The notes under the pieces were generated by a model. The model did not search any database and was not told the DNA's origin. It saw only the letters and a program-made list of their open reading frames with translations. From positions 27,884 to 91,883 of the forward strand of contig CAREDV010000002.1 of assembly GCA_948964545.1 (NCBI GenBank): a stretch of 64,000 bases of DNA. The letters run 5' to 3'. The stretch is from an uncultured bacterium (GTDB lineage: Bacteria > Cyanobacteriota > Vampirovibrionia > Gastranaerophilales > Gastranaerophilaceae). This document shows positions 53,792-63,308 of the stretch, one piece after another. The position numbers and the translations under genes are program-made. Position 1 is the stretch's first letter, and each line of letters begins with the position of its first letter.

Positions 53792-54349
53792 ATGATTTCA
53801 GTAAACGATTTAAAAACAGGTTTAACGTTACAATTAGACAATGGTCTATGGTCTGTTGTAGAATTTTTGCACGTAAAACCAGGTAAAGGAGCTGCATTCG
53901 TAAGATCAAAACTTAAAAATGTTGAAACAGGTCAAGTTGTTGAAAAAACATTCCGAGCAGGTGAAAAAGTTGCAAAAGCAATGTTAGACAGACGCGAAAT
54001 GCAATACTTGTATAAAGAAGGTAACGAATATGTTATGATGGATAACGAATCTTATGAACAACTTCAGGTTACTGCTGCTCAAATCGGTGATGGTATTAAA
54101 TATTTGAAAGAAAATATGGTTGTTCAAATATTGATGCATGATTCAAGAATTATTGGTATCGATTTGCCGTCACACGTTATTCTTGAAGTTACTGACACAC
54201 CTCCTGCTGAAAAAGGAAATACAGCTCAAGGCGGTACAAAACCTGCAACTCTTGAAACAGGTGCTGTAGTAAACGTTCCGTTCTTTATCTCTAACGGCGA
54301 CCAAATCAGAGTTGATACAAGAACTAATGAGTATTTGGACAGAGCGTAG
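53792..54349 (+). CDS. efp: Translation elongation factor P
   Basis: A 185-residue EF-P that rescues ribosomes stalled on polyproline. Start MISVNDLKTGLTLQLD, tip loop HVKPGKGAAFVR (modifiable Lys), and the family tail (NGDQIRVDTRTNEYLDRA). SD AAGGGG. Immediately upstream of accB, a neighbourhood also seen in cyanobacteria. Note that the frameshifted prepilin leaders at 41.1 and 60.6 kb would encode Pro-Pro-Pro, an EF-P substrate. Confidence 0.96.
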   Translation: MISVNDLKTGLTLQLDNGLWSVVEFLHVKPGKGAAFVRSKLKNVETGQVVEKTFRAGEKVAKAMLDRREMQYLYKEGNEYVMMDNESYEQLQVTAAQIGDGIKYLKENMVVQILMHDSRIIGIDLPSHVILEVTDTPPAEKGNTAQGGTKPATLETGAVVNVPFFISNGDQIRVDTRTNEYLDRA

Positions 54350-54384
54350 CGCAAGCGAGCAAGACAAATTTGAAAGGTAAAATA

Positions 54385-54822
54385 ATGAAATTTGATATTG
54401 AATACGTTGAAAAATTAGCAAAAGTTTTAGCTGACAACTCTTTGACAGAAATTTCTCTTGAAGATGGCGAGCAGGCTATTACTTTAAGAAAAGAAGTTAC
54501 AGGTGTTATAGCTGCTCCTGCGGCTGTTCCAGCTTCTACACCTCAACAAGTTTCTGCCCCAGCAGAAAAATCGGCAGAAGTTAAAAAAGGAAAGCCCCTG
54601 ACATCTCCAATGGTAGGTACTTTCTACAAAGCTCCGTCACCAGATGCTAAACCGTTTGTTCAAGTAGGACAGACTATTAAAGAGGGCGATGTAGTTTGTA
54701 TAGTTGAAGCTATGAAGCTTATGAACGAAATTGAAGCTGAAGTTTCAGGTAAGATTGTTGAAATTTGTGTTTCAGACGGTCAGCCTGTTGAATTCGGCCA
54801 GGTTTTAATGTATGTAGAATAG
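54385..54822 (+). CDS. accB: Biotin carboxyl carrier protein of acetyl-CoA carboxylase
   Basis: A 145-residue BCCP. N-terminal dimer region (IEYVEKLAKVLADNSLTEI), an Ala/Pro linker (residues 52-70) and a biotinyl domain with the biotinylation motif EAMKLMNEI. The start is the ATG with GAAAGG upstream; an earlier in-frame codon at 54370 lacks an RBS. 35 bases from efp, followed by a terminator-like hairpin before accC. Confidence 0.95.
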   Translation: MKFDIEYVEKLAKVLADNSLTEISLEDGEQAITLRKEVTGVIAAPAAVPASTPQQVSAPAEKSAEVKKGKPLTSPMVGTFYKAPSPDAKPFVQVGQTIKEGDVVCIVEAMKLMNEIEAEVSGKIVEICVSDGQPVEFGQVLMYVE

Positions 54823-54825
54823 ATT

Positions 54826-54850
54826 AAAGGCGGATATTTCCGCCTTTTTT
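54826..54850 (+). terminator. Terminator-like hairpin between accB and accC
   Basis: Perfect 9-bp stem AAAGGCGGA/TCCGCCTTT with a TATT loop, then T6. It ends 11 bases before the accC ATG, leaving no room for a separate promoter, so accC would depend on read-through or a promoter inside accB. Confidence 0.8.
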
Positions 54851-54861
54851 AGGGTATGAAA

Positions 54862-56214
54862 ATGTTTAGAAAAGTTTTAATTGCAAACCGCGGGGAGATT
54901 GCGGTAAGAATAATAAGAGCTTGTAGAGAGTTGGGAATCCCGACTGTTGCTATTTATTCACAAGCTGATGCGAATTCGCTTCATGTAAGACTTGCTACTG
55001 AAGCTTATTGTATAGGACCTGCTCAAAGTGCTAAAAGTTATTTGAGTATTCCTGCTATTATATCTGCTGCTATTGTTTCTGGTGCAGATGCAATCCATCC
55101 TGGATATGGATTTATGTCTGAAAGAGCAGATTTTGCAGAAATTTGTGAAAAACACGGCATAAAATTTATCGGGCCCACAGCCGAAGCTATGCGTAAAATG
55201 GGTGATAAAGCAACTGCCCGTAAAACAATGATTGAAAATAACGTTCCTGTAACACCAGGAACAGGTATTTTGAAAACGGCTGAAGACGTTAAAGAATTTG
55301 CTAGTAAAGCAGGTTATCCTATTATTTTGAAAGCTACAGCAGGCGGCGGTGGAAAAGGTATGAGAATTGTACGTTCCGATGATGAAGTTGAAACAAATAT
55401 GAATCTTTGTCAGTCAGAAGCGCAGAATTTCTTTGGTAACCCTGATGTTTACGCTGAAAAGTTTTTGGAAAATCCTAGACATATTGAAGTTCAGATTTTG
55501 GGCGACCAGTATGGAAATGTTGTTCACTTAGGTGAAAGAGATTGTTCAATCCAAAGACGCCACCAGAAATTATTGGAAGAAGCTCCATCACCTGCAATTG
55601 ATGAAGCTACCCGAAAAGAAATGGGTGCAGCTGCGGTTCGTGCAGCAAAAGCTATTAACTATGAAGGCGCAGGTACTTGCGAATTCTTGCTTGACCATGA
55701 TGGTAAATGGTATTTTATGGAAATGAATACCAGAATTCAGGTTGAACACTGCGTTACTGAAATGATTTCTAATATTGATTTGGTAAGAGAACAAATTTTG
55801 GTTGCATCAGGTGAAAAACTTGATTTTACACAAGATGATATAGTGTTAAGAGGTCATGCTATTGAATGCCGTATTAATGCTGAAAATCCTGAAAAAGACT
55901 TTATGCCGAATCCTGGACAAATTACAGGTTATGTTACTCCAGGTGGATTTGGAGTAAGAGTAGATTCTCACGCTTATCAGGATTATAAGATTCCTCCATA
56001 TTATGACAGTATGATTGGCAAATTGATTTGCTGGGGCAGAACGAGAAATGAAGCAAGACGCAGAATGTATCGAGCATTGAAAGAATATGTTATTACGGGC
56101 GTTGAAACGACAATTCCGTTCCATCAGGAAATCATTGAAGATGAAGTATTCATGAGCGGTAAATTCAATACTGGCTTTATAGAAGAATTCTATAAGAGAA
56201 CGGGTAAAAAATAA
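54862..56214 (+). CDS. accC: Biotin carboxylase subunit of acetyl-CoA carboxylase
   Basis: A 450-residue ATP-grasp biotin carboxylase catalysing the first step of fatty acid synthesis. FRKVLIANRGEIAVRIIRA, KATAGGGGKGMRIV (glycine-rich ATP loop), EKFLENPRHIEVQILGD, RDCSIQRRHQKLLEEAPSP and EMNTRIQVEHCVTEM are all canonical. I use ATG 54862 rather than 54856 because AGGG lies 8 bases upstream. Followed by a hairpin at 56219. Confidence 0.96.
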   Translation: MFRKVLIANRGEIAVRIIRACRELGIPTVAIYSQADANSLHVRLATEAYCIGPAQSAKSYLSIPAIISAAIVSGADAIHPGYGFMSERADFAEICEKHGIKFIGPTAEAMRKMGDKATARKTMIENNVPVTPGTGILKTAEDVKEFASKAGYPIILKATAGGGGKGMRIVRSDDEVETNMNLCQSEAQNFFGNPDVYAEKFLENPRHIEVQILGDQYGNVVHLGERDCSIQRRHQKLLEEAPSPAIDEATRKEMGAAAVRAAKAINYEGAGTCEFLLDHDGKWYFMEMNTRIQVEHCVTEMISNIDLVREQILVASGEKLDFTQDDIVLRGHAIECRINAENPEKDFMPNPGQITGYVTPGGFGVRVDSHAYQDYKIPPYYDSMIGKLICWGRTRNEARRRMYRALKEYVITGVETTIPFHQEIIEDEVFMSGKFNTGFIEEFYKRTGKK

Positions 56215-56218
56215 ATTG

Positions 56219-56248
56219 TACAGGTCAGATTTTTCTGACCTGTATTTT
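56219..56248 (+). terminator. Hairpin after accC
   Basis: An 11-bp stem TACAGGTCAGA/TCTGACCTGTA with a 4-base loop and T4. A plausible but weak terminator, 17 bases before the next prepilin start. Confidence 0.6.
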
Positions 56249-56264
56249 GAAGGGAGAATAATAT

Positions 56265-56968
56265 ATGAAAAACTTTTTAAGCAGCTTCGGGGGGGGGGCA
56301 ATCAAAGCTTAGTTCCTTCACACTTGGCATTTACGTTAGCTGAGGTTTTAATTACTCTTGGTATAATTGGTGTAGTTGCGGCTGTTACCATGCCGATGTT
56401 AATTGCAAATTATCAAAAAAAGGTTACCGTTAATGGTTTGAAGGCAGCCTATTCTCTTTTTTCGCAAGCTGTCGAGAGAGCTGTTCAAGAAAATGGAAGT
56501 ATGCGTGACTGGGAATATTCATATACTGATATGGCTCCTAAGTATATTTTTCCATATATAGAAACAACTGCTATTGTTAAAAAATATACAATGTATACTA
56601 CATATGGCAATAAGGATAAATATGGCGACCAAAAATTCGGGTTTTTATACTGGGGCGGATGGTCAAACGGAAAAATTTATTCTCTTAAAAATGGAATGAC
56701 CTATAGTTTGATTTATGATCATGGTAATTTGTATTTGACTGTTGATATAAATGGAGTAAAAGGTCCTAATCAATTGGGAAGAGACGGGTTTGTTTTTAAT
56801 TTGGATACTACTAAGGACAAATTAATCCCGTATGCGTTTGGACTGCCAAGATCAAGTTTGTTGCAGGATTGTACAAAAAAGGGCACTTGGACGTATTATG
56901 ATGGAATGGCTTGTGCTTCTTTAATTATATCAGACGGCTGGCAGATAAAAGATGATTACCCATGGTAA
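56265..56968 (+). CDS. Prepilin-like protein, frame interrupted by a G10 tract
   Basis: The ATG at 56265 has AGGGAGA upstream and gives MKNFLSSFGGGAIKA and a stop at 56310. The core FTLAEVLITLGIIGVVAAV is one base out of frame. With 11 or 8 G, a 22-residue leader ending SHLA joins it. The remaining frame runs intact to DGWQIKDDYPW. Mature-part features: LTVDINGVKGPNQLGRDGF, typical of the family. It starts after the accC hairpin, so a separate promoter would be needed unless transcription reads through. Confidence 0.75.
56286..56300. repeat. G10 tract in prepilin leader, copy 3
   Basis: TTC-G10-CA core with G at 56289-56298, in the coding orientation of the + strand gene. Confidence 0.9.
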
Positions 56969-57002
56969 AATTTCACAAGGATTGTTCGGCATGGCTAAAA
57001 AC

Positions 57003-57030
57003 TTGATATTAATATTTGATATGCTATACT
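57003..57030 (+). promoter_or_regulatory. Promoter giving a near-leaderless MATE transcript
   Basis: TTGATA (57003-57008), 16-base spacer and TATACT (57025-57030) with TG three bases upstream. The ATG at 57040 is only nine bases after the -10, leaving almost no leader and no Shine-Dalgarno. Confidence 0.6.
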
Positions 57031-57039
57031 GATTTTCGT

Positions 57040-58347
57040 ATGAGTAATCAATTCAAACATTACGTTAAGGAATTATTAAACATTGCCCTGCCGATTATCA
57101 TGGGAAATCTCGGGTTTATCCTGATTGGTGCAGGGGATGTTCTGATTGCAGGCAGGCATTCTACAGATACACTTGCCGCAATTTCTATTGCAACAGCGAT
57201 TACAAATTGTATTCAAACTTTTGGTATCGGTTTGATTGTAAGTGTTTCTCCGCTTTTATCAAATTATCGCGGAGAAAACAAAAGTGCTAAGAAGTATTTT
57301 TATCCTACATTGAGATTTTCAATGTTTTTAGCATTTCTTGTAATGCTTGCAGTGCTTGCTTTTATTCCGTTGATTGACTTAATGCATTTTGAGCCGCACC
57401 TTGTTCCAATGATTAAGCAGTATATGTTTGTGACTGCATTTGCAACATTTGGAGGGTATTTGCATGCTGCGGTGAAAGAGTTTCTGCAGGCATTTGAAAT
57501 TGTTATGTTTCCGAACTTGGTTACGGCAATTGCTGTTGTTTTGAATGTTTTATTAAATGTTGTGTTAGTATTCGGGTTTGGCCCAATACCGTCGCTTGGC
57601 GTTTTAGGCCTTGCAATTGCGAGTTTTGTTGTAAGATATTTTATGGGATTTGTGCTTCTAATTTATTGTTTCAGATTAATGAATTTCAAAAATTATAAAG
57701 ATTTTGATTATTATAAAAGTTTGATAAAAATTGGAATTCCTATATCTTGTGCAATTTTAGTTGAATTTATTGCATTTAACAGTATTGCAATTATTATGGG
57801 AAGAGTGTCAGGTGTTTATGCCGCAGCTCAAAACCTTGTATGTACCTTGACTACAGTTTCCTTTATGGTTCCATTAGCAATATCAAATGCGATTGCTGTC
57901 AAGGTAGGATTTGCTAACGGGGCTGGAAATATCAATGACTTGAAGAAATATTCGTTCGTCGGCGTTGTAATTTCAGTTGGTTTTATGGCATGCAGTGCAT
58001 TGATTTTTGCTACTTTCCCCGAATTTTTGGTCAGACTGTTCAGTAGTGATGAAGTTTTGATTAAAATATCTGTCCCTATTTTGTATATTCTTGCGATATT
58101 TCAAGTATTTGACGGGCTGCAAGTTGCGTTGTCGGGAATTTTTAAAGGTATTAAAAAGACAGGTGTCGTACTTCTTGCAAATTTTGTAGCATATTGGTTG
58201 ATTTCAATACCTTTTGGTTACGCTTTGGCTTTTAAATTTCATTTAGGTTTGAAAGGTTTTTGGTATGGACTTTGTTCTGCTGCCGTAATTCTTTGTTCAA
58301 TAATGCTTATTATGCTTCGTAAAAATATTAAAAGTATAGAAAATTAG
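57040..58347 (+). CDS. MATE family efflux transporter
   Basis: A 435-residue protein with about twelve helices of the multi-antimicrobial extrusion family, exporting drugs or organic cations with H+ or Na+. Start region LLNIALPIIMGNLGFILIG, then GAGDVLIAG, and the duplicated half from about residue 225 with GIPISCAILVEFIAF. The substrate is unknown. ATG 57040 is chosen because an alternative TTG at 57016 lies within the -10 region. Confidence 0.88.
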   Translation: MSNQFKHYVKELLNIALPIIMGNLGFILIGAGDVLIAGRHSTDTLAAISIATAITNCIQTFGIGLIVSVSPLLSNYRGENKSAKKYFYPTLRFSMFLAFLVMLAVLAFIPLIDLMHFEPHLVPMIKQYMFVTAFATFGGYLHAAVKEFLQAFEIVMFPNLVTAIAVVLNVLLNVVLVFGFGPIPSLGVLGLAIASFVVRYFMGFVLLIYCFRLMNFKNYKDFDYYKSLIKIGIPISCAILVEFIAFNSIAIIMGRVSGVYAAAQNLVCTLTTVSFMVPLAISNAIAVKVGFANGAGNINDLKKYSFVGVVISVGFMACSALIFATFPEFLVRLFSSDEVLIKISVPILYILAIFQVFDGLQVALSGIFKGIKKTGVVLLANFVAYWLISIPFGYALAFKFHLGLKGFWYGLCSAAVILCSIMLIMLRKNIKSIEN

Positions 58348-58387
58348 TTTTATTTATGGTAGAATAACCTTGAATGGAGGATTTCAC

Positions 58388-58858
58388 ATGCAGAGAGAAC
58401 AGAGAACATTTATTGCAGTTAAACCTGATGGAGTTAAAAGAGGTTTAGTCGGCGAGATTATTAAACGTTTTGAAAACAGAGGGTTTAAACTTATTGGTTT
58501 AAAAATGCTTGATGTTACTCCCGAAATGGCTGAAAGACATTATGGAGAGCACAAAGGTAAACCTTTTTACGATAGGTTGATTGAATATATTCAGAGCGGT
58601 CCTATTGTAGCTATGGTTTGGAAAGGTTATGACTGTATCGCAGGCTGCAGACAGATTATGGGTGCTACAAGACCTTTGGAAGCTCAAGTTGGTACAATTC
58701 GCGCAGACTTTGCTCTTGTGAAAGAATATAATGTTGTTCACGGTTCTGACAGCGAAGAAAGTGCAGAAAGAGAAATCGCCATTTATTTTGACGAAAAAGA
58801 AATTTGTGATGAGTATGATAACATGGCTGAGATTGTTATCGAAAAACTGGATGATTGA
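58388..58858 (+). CDS. ndk: Nucleoside diphosphate kinase
   Basis: A 156-residue NDK that equilibrates NTP and dNTP pools. Start REQRTFIAVKPDGVKRG, the conserved TRPLEAQVGTIRADFA and the phosphohistidine site NVVHGSDSEESAEREI. GGAGG sits at ideal distance. Its stop overlaps the tgt start (ATGA), so ndk-tgt is an operon. Confidence 0.96.
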   Translation: MQREQRTFIAVKPDGVKRGLVGEIIKRFENRGFKLIGLKMLDVTPEMAERHYGEHKGKPFYDRLIEYIQSGPIVAMVWKGYDCIAGCRQIMGATRPLEAQVGTIRADFALVKEYNVVHGSDSEESAEREIAIYFDEKEICDEYDNMAEIVIEKLDD

Positions 58859-59970
58859 TGAACGAATTTTTTAATTATGAGCTGGTTCATGAATGTGCAC
58901 AGACAGGTGCAAGGGCGGGTATTTTAACAACTCCGCACGGGAAAATTTTAACGCCGATATTTATGCCTGTCGGTACAAATTCTGCTGTTAAAACTCTTAC
59001 AGCTGATCAGATTGTTGATACTAGCGCCCAGATTATGCTTTCAAATTCTTATCATTTGTATTTGAGAGCAGGAACAAAATTGATTAAACAGTTTGGCGGA
59101 ATTCATAATTGGATGAACTGGCAAAAACCTGTTTTAACTGATTCAGGTGGATTTCAGGTATTTTCGCTTGCTCATTTGAACAAAATTACCGAGGATGGGG
59201 TAGAATTTCGCGACCCTAAAGACGGTAAAAAACATTTTATAAACCCTGAAGTTTCTATGGAAATTCAGCAGGATATCGGTGCTGATATTATTATGGCATT
59301 TGACCAGTGTGCACCGTTCCCTTGTGATTACGATACTGCCAAAAAGGCTATGGAGCGTACTCACAGGTGGCTTGAGAGATGTTTTAAGGCAAAAACAAAT
59401 CCGCGTCAGGCATTGTTTCCTATTGTTCAGGGCGCATTTTTTGATGATTTAAGACGTGAAAGTGCATCAGTAATCTCATCTTATGATGCTGTAGGATATG
59501 CAATCGGCGGGTTGAGTGTAGGTGAAACCAAAGATATTATGAATCATTTTACCGAATTTACAGCTCCGTTACTGCCTAAATATAAACCGCGCTACTTAAT
59601 GGGTGTTGGAACTCCTGAGGATTTATTGGACGGTATCAAGCGCGGAATTGACATGTTTGATTGCGTTTTACCGACCCGCAATGCTCGTCACGGTTCGTTC
59701 TTTACCTGGGACGGAAAATCTAATATCAAAACTCAAAAATATTATGATGACCCTCGTCCGTTAGTTGAAGGGTGTAACTGCTATACATGCAGAAACCATT
59801 CAAGAGCTTATATTAGACATTTGTGGAGATGCGGTGAAAGCACAGCTTCAACATTATTGTCTATCCATAATATACAGTTCCTTATTGAATTTTCGCAACT
59901 TTGCCGTCAGGCAATTTTAGAAGATCGCTTTGGCGATTTCTACAATGAACATTATAGTAAATTATTTTAA
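58858..59970 (+). CDS. tgt: Queuine tRNA-ribosyltransferase
   Basis: A 370-residue TGT exchanging guanine-34 for preQ1 in GU(N) tRNAs. LTDSGGFQVFSL (substrate loop), the nucleophile Asp region MGVGTPEDLLDGI, DCVLPTRNARHG and a zinc site CNCYTCRNHSRAYIRHL are visible. Start overlaps ndk by one base (TGATG). The stop overlaps the convergent prepilin gene by nine bases. Confidence 0.96.
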   Translation: MNEFFNYELVHECAQTGARAGILTTPHGKILTPIFMPVGTNSAVKTLTADQIVDTSAQIMLSNSYHLYLRAGTKLIKQFGGIHNWMNWQKPVLTDSGGFQVFSLAHLNKITEDGVEFRDPKDGKKHFINPEVSMEIQQDIGADIIMAFDQCAPFPCDYDTAKKAMERTHRWLERCFKAKTNPRQALFPIVQGAFFDDLRRESASVISSYDAVGYAIGGLSVGETKDIMNHFTEFTAPLLPKYKPRYLMGVGTPEDLLDGIKRGIDMFDCVLPTRNARHGSFFTWDGKSNIKTQKYYDDPRPLVEGCNCYTCRNHSRAYIRHLWRCGESTASTLLSIHNIQFLIEFSQLCRQAILEDRFGDFYNEHYSKLF

Positions 59971-60677
59971 AAAGTCTTTCCAATAACTTTTTCCAGCTAT
60001 CTCAGGGTGTTCATCTGTTAATGCGTAATATGCACAGCCAAATCCGATATATGAATTGGATTGGGCGGGATTGGAGAATGAACAGCTTTTTGAAATATTG
60101 GCATTGTTTTTTTCTGGTATTAGTTTATCTTGTTTATCGATTTCAAATGTGAACAAATCATAACCTAGTTTATTTGGTCCCTTTGCAGTTCCGTTTATGT
60201 CTATATAGTATCTGTTACGGTAATAAGTAAGACCACCTCTCCAAATTGTCATACCATTATTTAATAAAATTGTCTTTTTGGTATATGCATCGGCATCAAT
60301 GTGTGCACCTGCATTTCCGGTAATAGTTTTATATCCATTCCCGCCAGTACAATTTGTGTATTTGTTATTACAGACTTTTGCATTTAGATATTTTGCAACT
60401 GTTTCAATATGTGTATTAGCAATCTCATCTGTAATAATTTGGTTTGTGACAAAATTATTGTATGGTGAAATATCATCATTTATCATCTGCTGATGAACTT
60501 GTGCTAATATACTGTATGCTTGTTTGAATTGGTTATGAAGTACTTGTAATTTATGTTTTTGAATAAGTGATGGAATTGTAATAGCACATACAACTCCTAT
60601 AATTCCTAGTGTAATAAGGGTTTCTGCTAACGTGAAAGCTTCGGGGGGGGGGCACTTTGAGCTTTTTTATTATACAT
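59962..60677 (-). CDS. Prepilin-like protein, frame interrupted by a C10 tract (G10 on + strand)
   Basis: ATG at 60677 with AAGGAGA gives MYNKKAQSAPPP and leaves frame. With 11 or 8 C the leader MYNKKAQSAPPPEA joins FTLAETLITLGIIGVVCAI. The core is open to the stop at 59962, ending GKSYWKDFLK, a second type of tail resembling the SKTYWECLP of the 15.1 kb gene. The middle has YIDINGTAKGPNKLGYDLF, the family-typical block. It lies directly downstream of mutS on the same strand, so it may be read from the mutS transcript. Confidence 0.75.
60641..60654. repeat. G10 tract in prepilin leader, copy 4
   Basis: TTC-G10-CA core with G at 60643-60652 on the + strand, antisense to the minus-strand prepilin gene, so read as Pro codons. 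Confidence 0.9.
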
Positions 60678-60691
60678 AAATCTTTCTCCTT

Positions 60692-63271
60692 TTAATTAAA
60701 CAAATTCAACTGCGGAACTTCAACTGTCGGAACATCTGTTGTGCGTTTGCGTGTTGCCAGATTCTGTGCGTTGTCTTTTTGCATTCTTGTCATCAAATCT
60801 TGCGAACGTTTAATTACAGCACCTGGCAGACCAGCCATTTTTGCTACCTGAATACCATAACTCTTACTTGCTCCGCCTTGAACAACTTTGCGCAAAAACT
60901 CAATTTCGCCGTTTTCTTCGCTTATCGTAATTCTGTAATTTTTAATCTGCGGATAAGTTTGTGTCATTACGTTTAATTCATGATAGTGGGTTGCAAAAAT
61001 ACATCTTGCTTTGATTTTAGTTGCAATATATTCGGCTACTGACCACGCAATTGCAACACCGTCGTATGTACTTGTACCTCTGCCGATTTCATCCAGCAGA
61101 ACAAAGCTTCTGTCAGTTGCAGAGTTCAAAATGCAGGCTGTTTCAATCATTTCTACCATAAATGTAGATTGACCGAGTGTCAAATCATCTGACGCGCCTA
61201 CACGTGTGAAAATTTTGTCGATAATACCGATTTTGGCATAATCAGCAGGAACCCATGAACCTATTTGAGCAAGAATTGCTATTAAAGCATTCTGGCGCAT
61301 ATAAGTTGATTTACCAGCCATGTTAGGACCTGTTAAAATCATGAATTGCGTTGTATCTGTTGAATTACATTTGAGTTCCAAATCGTTTGCAACGTATTCA
61401 CCCAGTGGAAGAATTTTTTCCAAAACAGGATGGCGGCCGTTTTTAATTATAAAATCATCAGATTCATCAATTATCGGTTTTACAAAATTGTTTTCAACAG
61501 CAACACTTGCAAGACTTGTATAAACATCGCACTGTGCAATGCAATCGGCGATTTCTCTGATTTTTGAGACAAATTCTTTTGAATACTCTCTAAAATCGCA
61601 GAAAAGCTTATATTCAAGTTCTGTTGACTTAAATCGCGCATTCAAAACTTCATCTTCATGTTTTTTCAATTCTTCTGTGATAAATCTTTCCCCGTTTGTT
61701 AAGGTCTGTTTTCTGACATATCCCTCAGGTATCTGGTTAAGATATGAATTAGAAATTTCTATAAAATATCCGAAAACTTTATTATAACCGATTTTTAAAG
61801 ATTTGATTCCAGTACGTTCTTTTTCGGTTTCTTCAAAATTTGTAAGCCACTTTTCTCCGCCTGTGAGCAAGTCGCGCAAATAATCGAGTTCTCCTGATAC
61901 TCCCTCTTTGATAATGTTTCCGTCTTTAATAAGTGCGGGAGTGTTAACATCATTGATTGTTCTTTCAATAATGTCAGTGTATTCTGCAATTTCTTCTCTG
62001 TATTGAGCTATTGCATCCAATGGATTATGTTCAAAACTTGCTGCCGCATCAAGAAGTTTGGGAAGTAATACCAAAGATGATTTTAAGCTTACAAAATCTT
62101 TCGGATTTGCCGAATTGTTTGACATTCTAGTTGCAAGTCTTTGGATATCAGTAATTTGTTCAAGCAGATTTATTAAATTAATTCTCTCGTCATTTTTTTC
62201 AACCAGTTCTGTGATTGCATTCTGTCGTTTTGTAATCTCATTTATATTTTTTAAAGGCTGGCAAATCCAGTTTTTAAGAAGCCTTGCCCCCATATTTGTG
62301 CCTGTTTTGTCAACAGCCCACAGTAATGAGCCAAATTTATTTTTATCGCGCAATGTTTGTGTAAGTTCAAGGTTTTTTCTGGTGCTTCCGTCCAAAATCA
62401 TATATTCTGAAAGTTCATAAGGTTCAATTCTTTCAATTTTTGGAACATTATCTTTCATGTTTTCCCAGATATATGCGAGTAATGCACCTGCACTGCAAAA
62501 TCCGAGTTTATACCTTGAATAACCGAAAGACTCAAGGCTGTTTGCTTCAAATAATGATTTAAGATTTTTTTCTACAAAGTTTTCGTCAAACACTGATGCT
62601 GGTATTTTTGAGCAATTGTATATTTTTGTGATTTCATCAGGCAAATCAATTTTTTCTTCTGGAACAATTTGAAACGGTTGAATATCCTGTTTTTTAGACG
62701 GCCCAATAACCTCTGACGGTGAAATCCTGGTAAGTTCAGCAAGAATAAGTTCAAATGGAGCTTGTGTAACTTTAAATTCGCCTGTTGAAATGTCAGCATA
62801 GGAAAAGCCCCACAAATCTTTTTTGTCATCTTTGTATAAAGCGCAGATGTAATTGTTTGAATTCTGATTAAGCATATCGCTTTCTGTGAGCGTACCTGAT
62901 GTAATAATTCTAGTAACACCTCTTTTGACAAGACCTTTGGCAAATTTAGGATCTTCCAGCTGGTCGCAGATAACTACTTTATAATTCTTTTGTACAAGTT
63001 TTTCTATATAATTGTTCACAGCTTTTGCAGGAATACCTGCAAGCGGAATTCTTCCGAAATTACCCTGTTCTCTGCCTGTTAAAGTAATTTCAAGAACTTT
63101 AGACATTATAACTGCGTCTTCAAAGAAAGTTTCGTAAAAGTCACCGAGTCTGTAGAGTAAAATCTTGTCGGGATTTTGGTGTTTTATCTTTAAATATTCA
63201 CCCATTGCAGGTGTTAAATCTTCTACTTTAATATCAGCACTATTGATATAATTGATTTCTGACTTTTTCAT
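60692..63271 (-). CDS. mutS: DNA mismatch repair protein MutS
   Basis: An 859-residue MutS1. The start is taken at ATG 63271 (MKKSEINYINSADIKV); the frame is open 38 codons further but without an RBS and through the divergent promoter. Mismatch-binding GRFYETF-like region is LGDFYETFFEDA (Phe-x-Glu near residue 40), clamp and core follow, then ATPase GPNMAGKSTYMRQNAL, LLDEIGRGTSTYDG and CIFATHYHEL. MutS corrects slippage loops, so its presence beside homopolymer-bearing genes matters for how often those tracts would vary. Confidence 0.94.
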   Translation of the reverse strand: MKKSEINYINSADIKVEDLTPAMGEYLKIKHQNPDKILLYRLGDFYETFFEDAVIMSKVLEITLTGREQGNFGRIPLAGIPAKAVNNYIEKLVQKNYKVVICDQLEDPKFAKGLVKRGVTRIITSGTLTESDMLNQNSNNYICALYKDDKKDLWGFSYADISTGEFKVTQAPFELILAELTRISPSEVIGPSKKQDIQPFQIVPEEKIDLPDEITKIYNCSKIPASVFDENFVEKNLKSLFEANSLESFGYSRYKLGFCSAGALLAYIWENMKDNVPKIERIEPYELSEYMILDGSTRKNLELTQTLRDKNKFGSLLWAVDKTGTNMGARLLKNWICQPLKNINEITKRQNAITELVEKNDERINLINLLEQITDIQRLATRMSNNSANPKDFVSLKSSLVLLPKLLDAAASFEHNPLDAIAQYREEIAEYTDIIERTINDVNTPALIKDGNIIKEGVSGELDYLRDLLTGGEKWLTNFEETEKERTGIKSLKIGYNKVFGYFIEISNSYLNQIPEGYVRKQTLTNGERFITEELKKHEDEVLNARFKSTELEYKLFCDFREYSKEFVSKIREIADCIAQCDVYTSLASVAVENNFVKPIIDESDDFIIKNGRHPVLEKILPLGEYVANDLELKCNSTDTTQFMILTGPNMAGKSTYMRQNALIAILAQIGSWVPADYAKIGIIDKIFTRVGASDDLTLGQSTFMVEMIETACILNSATDRSFVLLDEIGRGTSTYDGVAIAWSVAEYIATKIKARCIFATHYHELNVMTQTYPQIKNYRITISEENGEIEFLRKVVQGGASKSYGIQVAKMAGLPGAVIKRSQDLMTRMQKDNAQNLATRKRTTDVPTVEVPQLNLFN

Positions 63272-63308
63272 AGTTATAATAATAATATAACATGAGAAGG
63301 ATTTCAAC

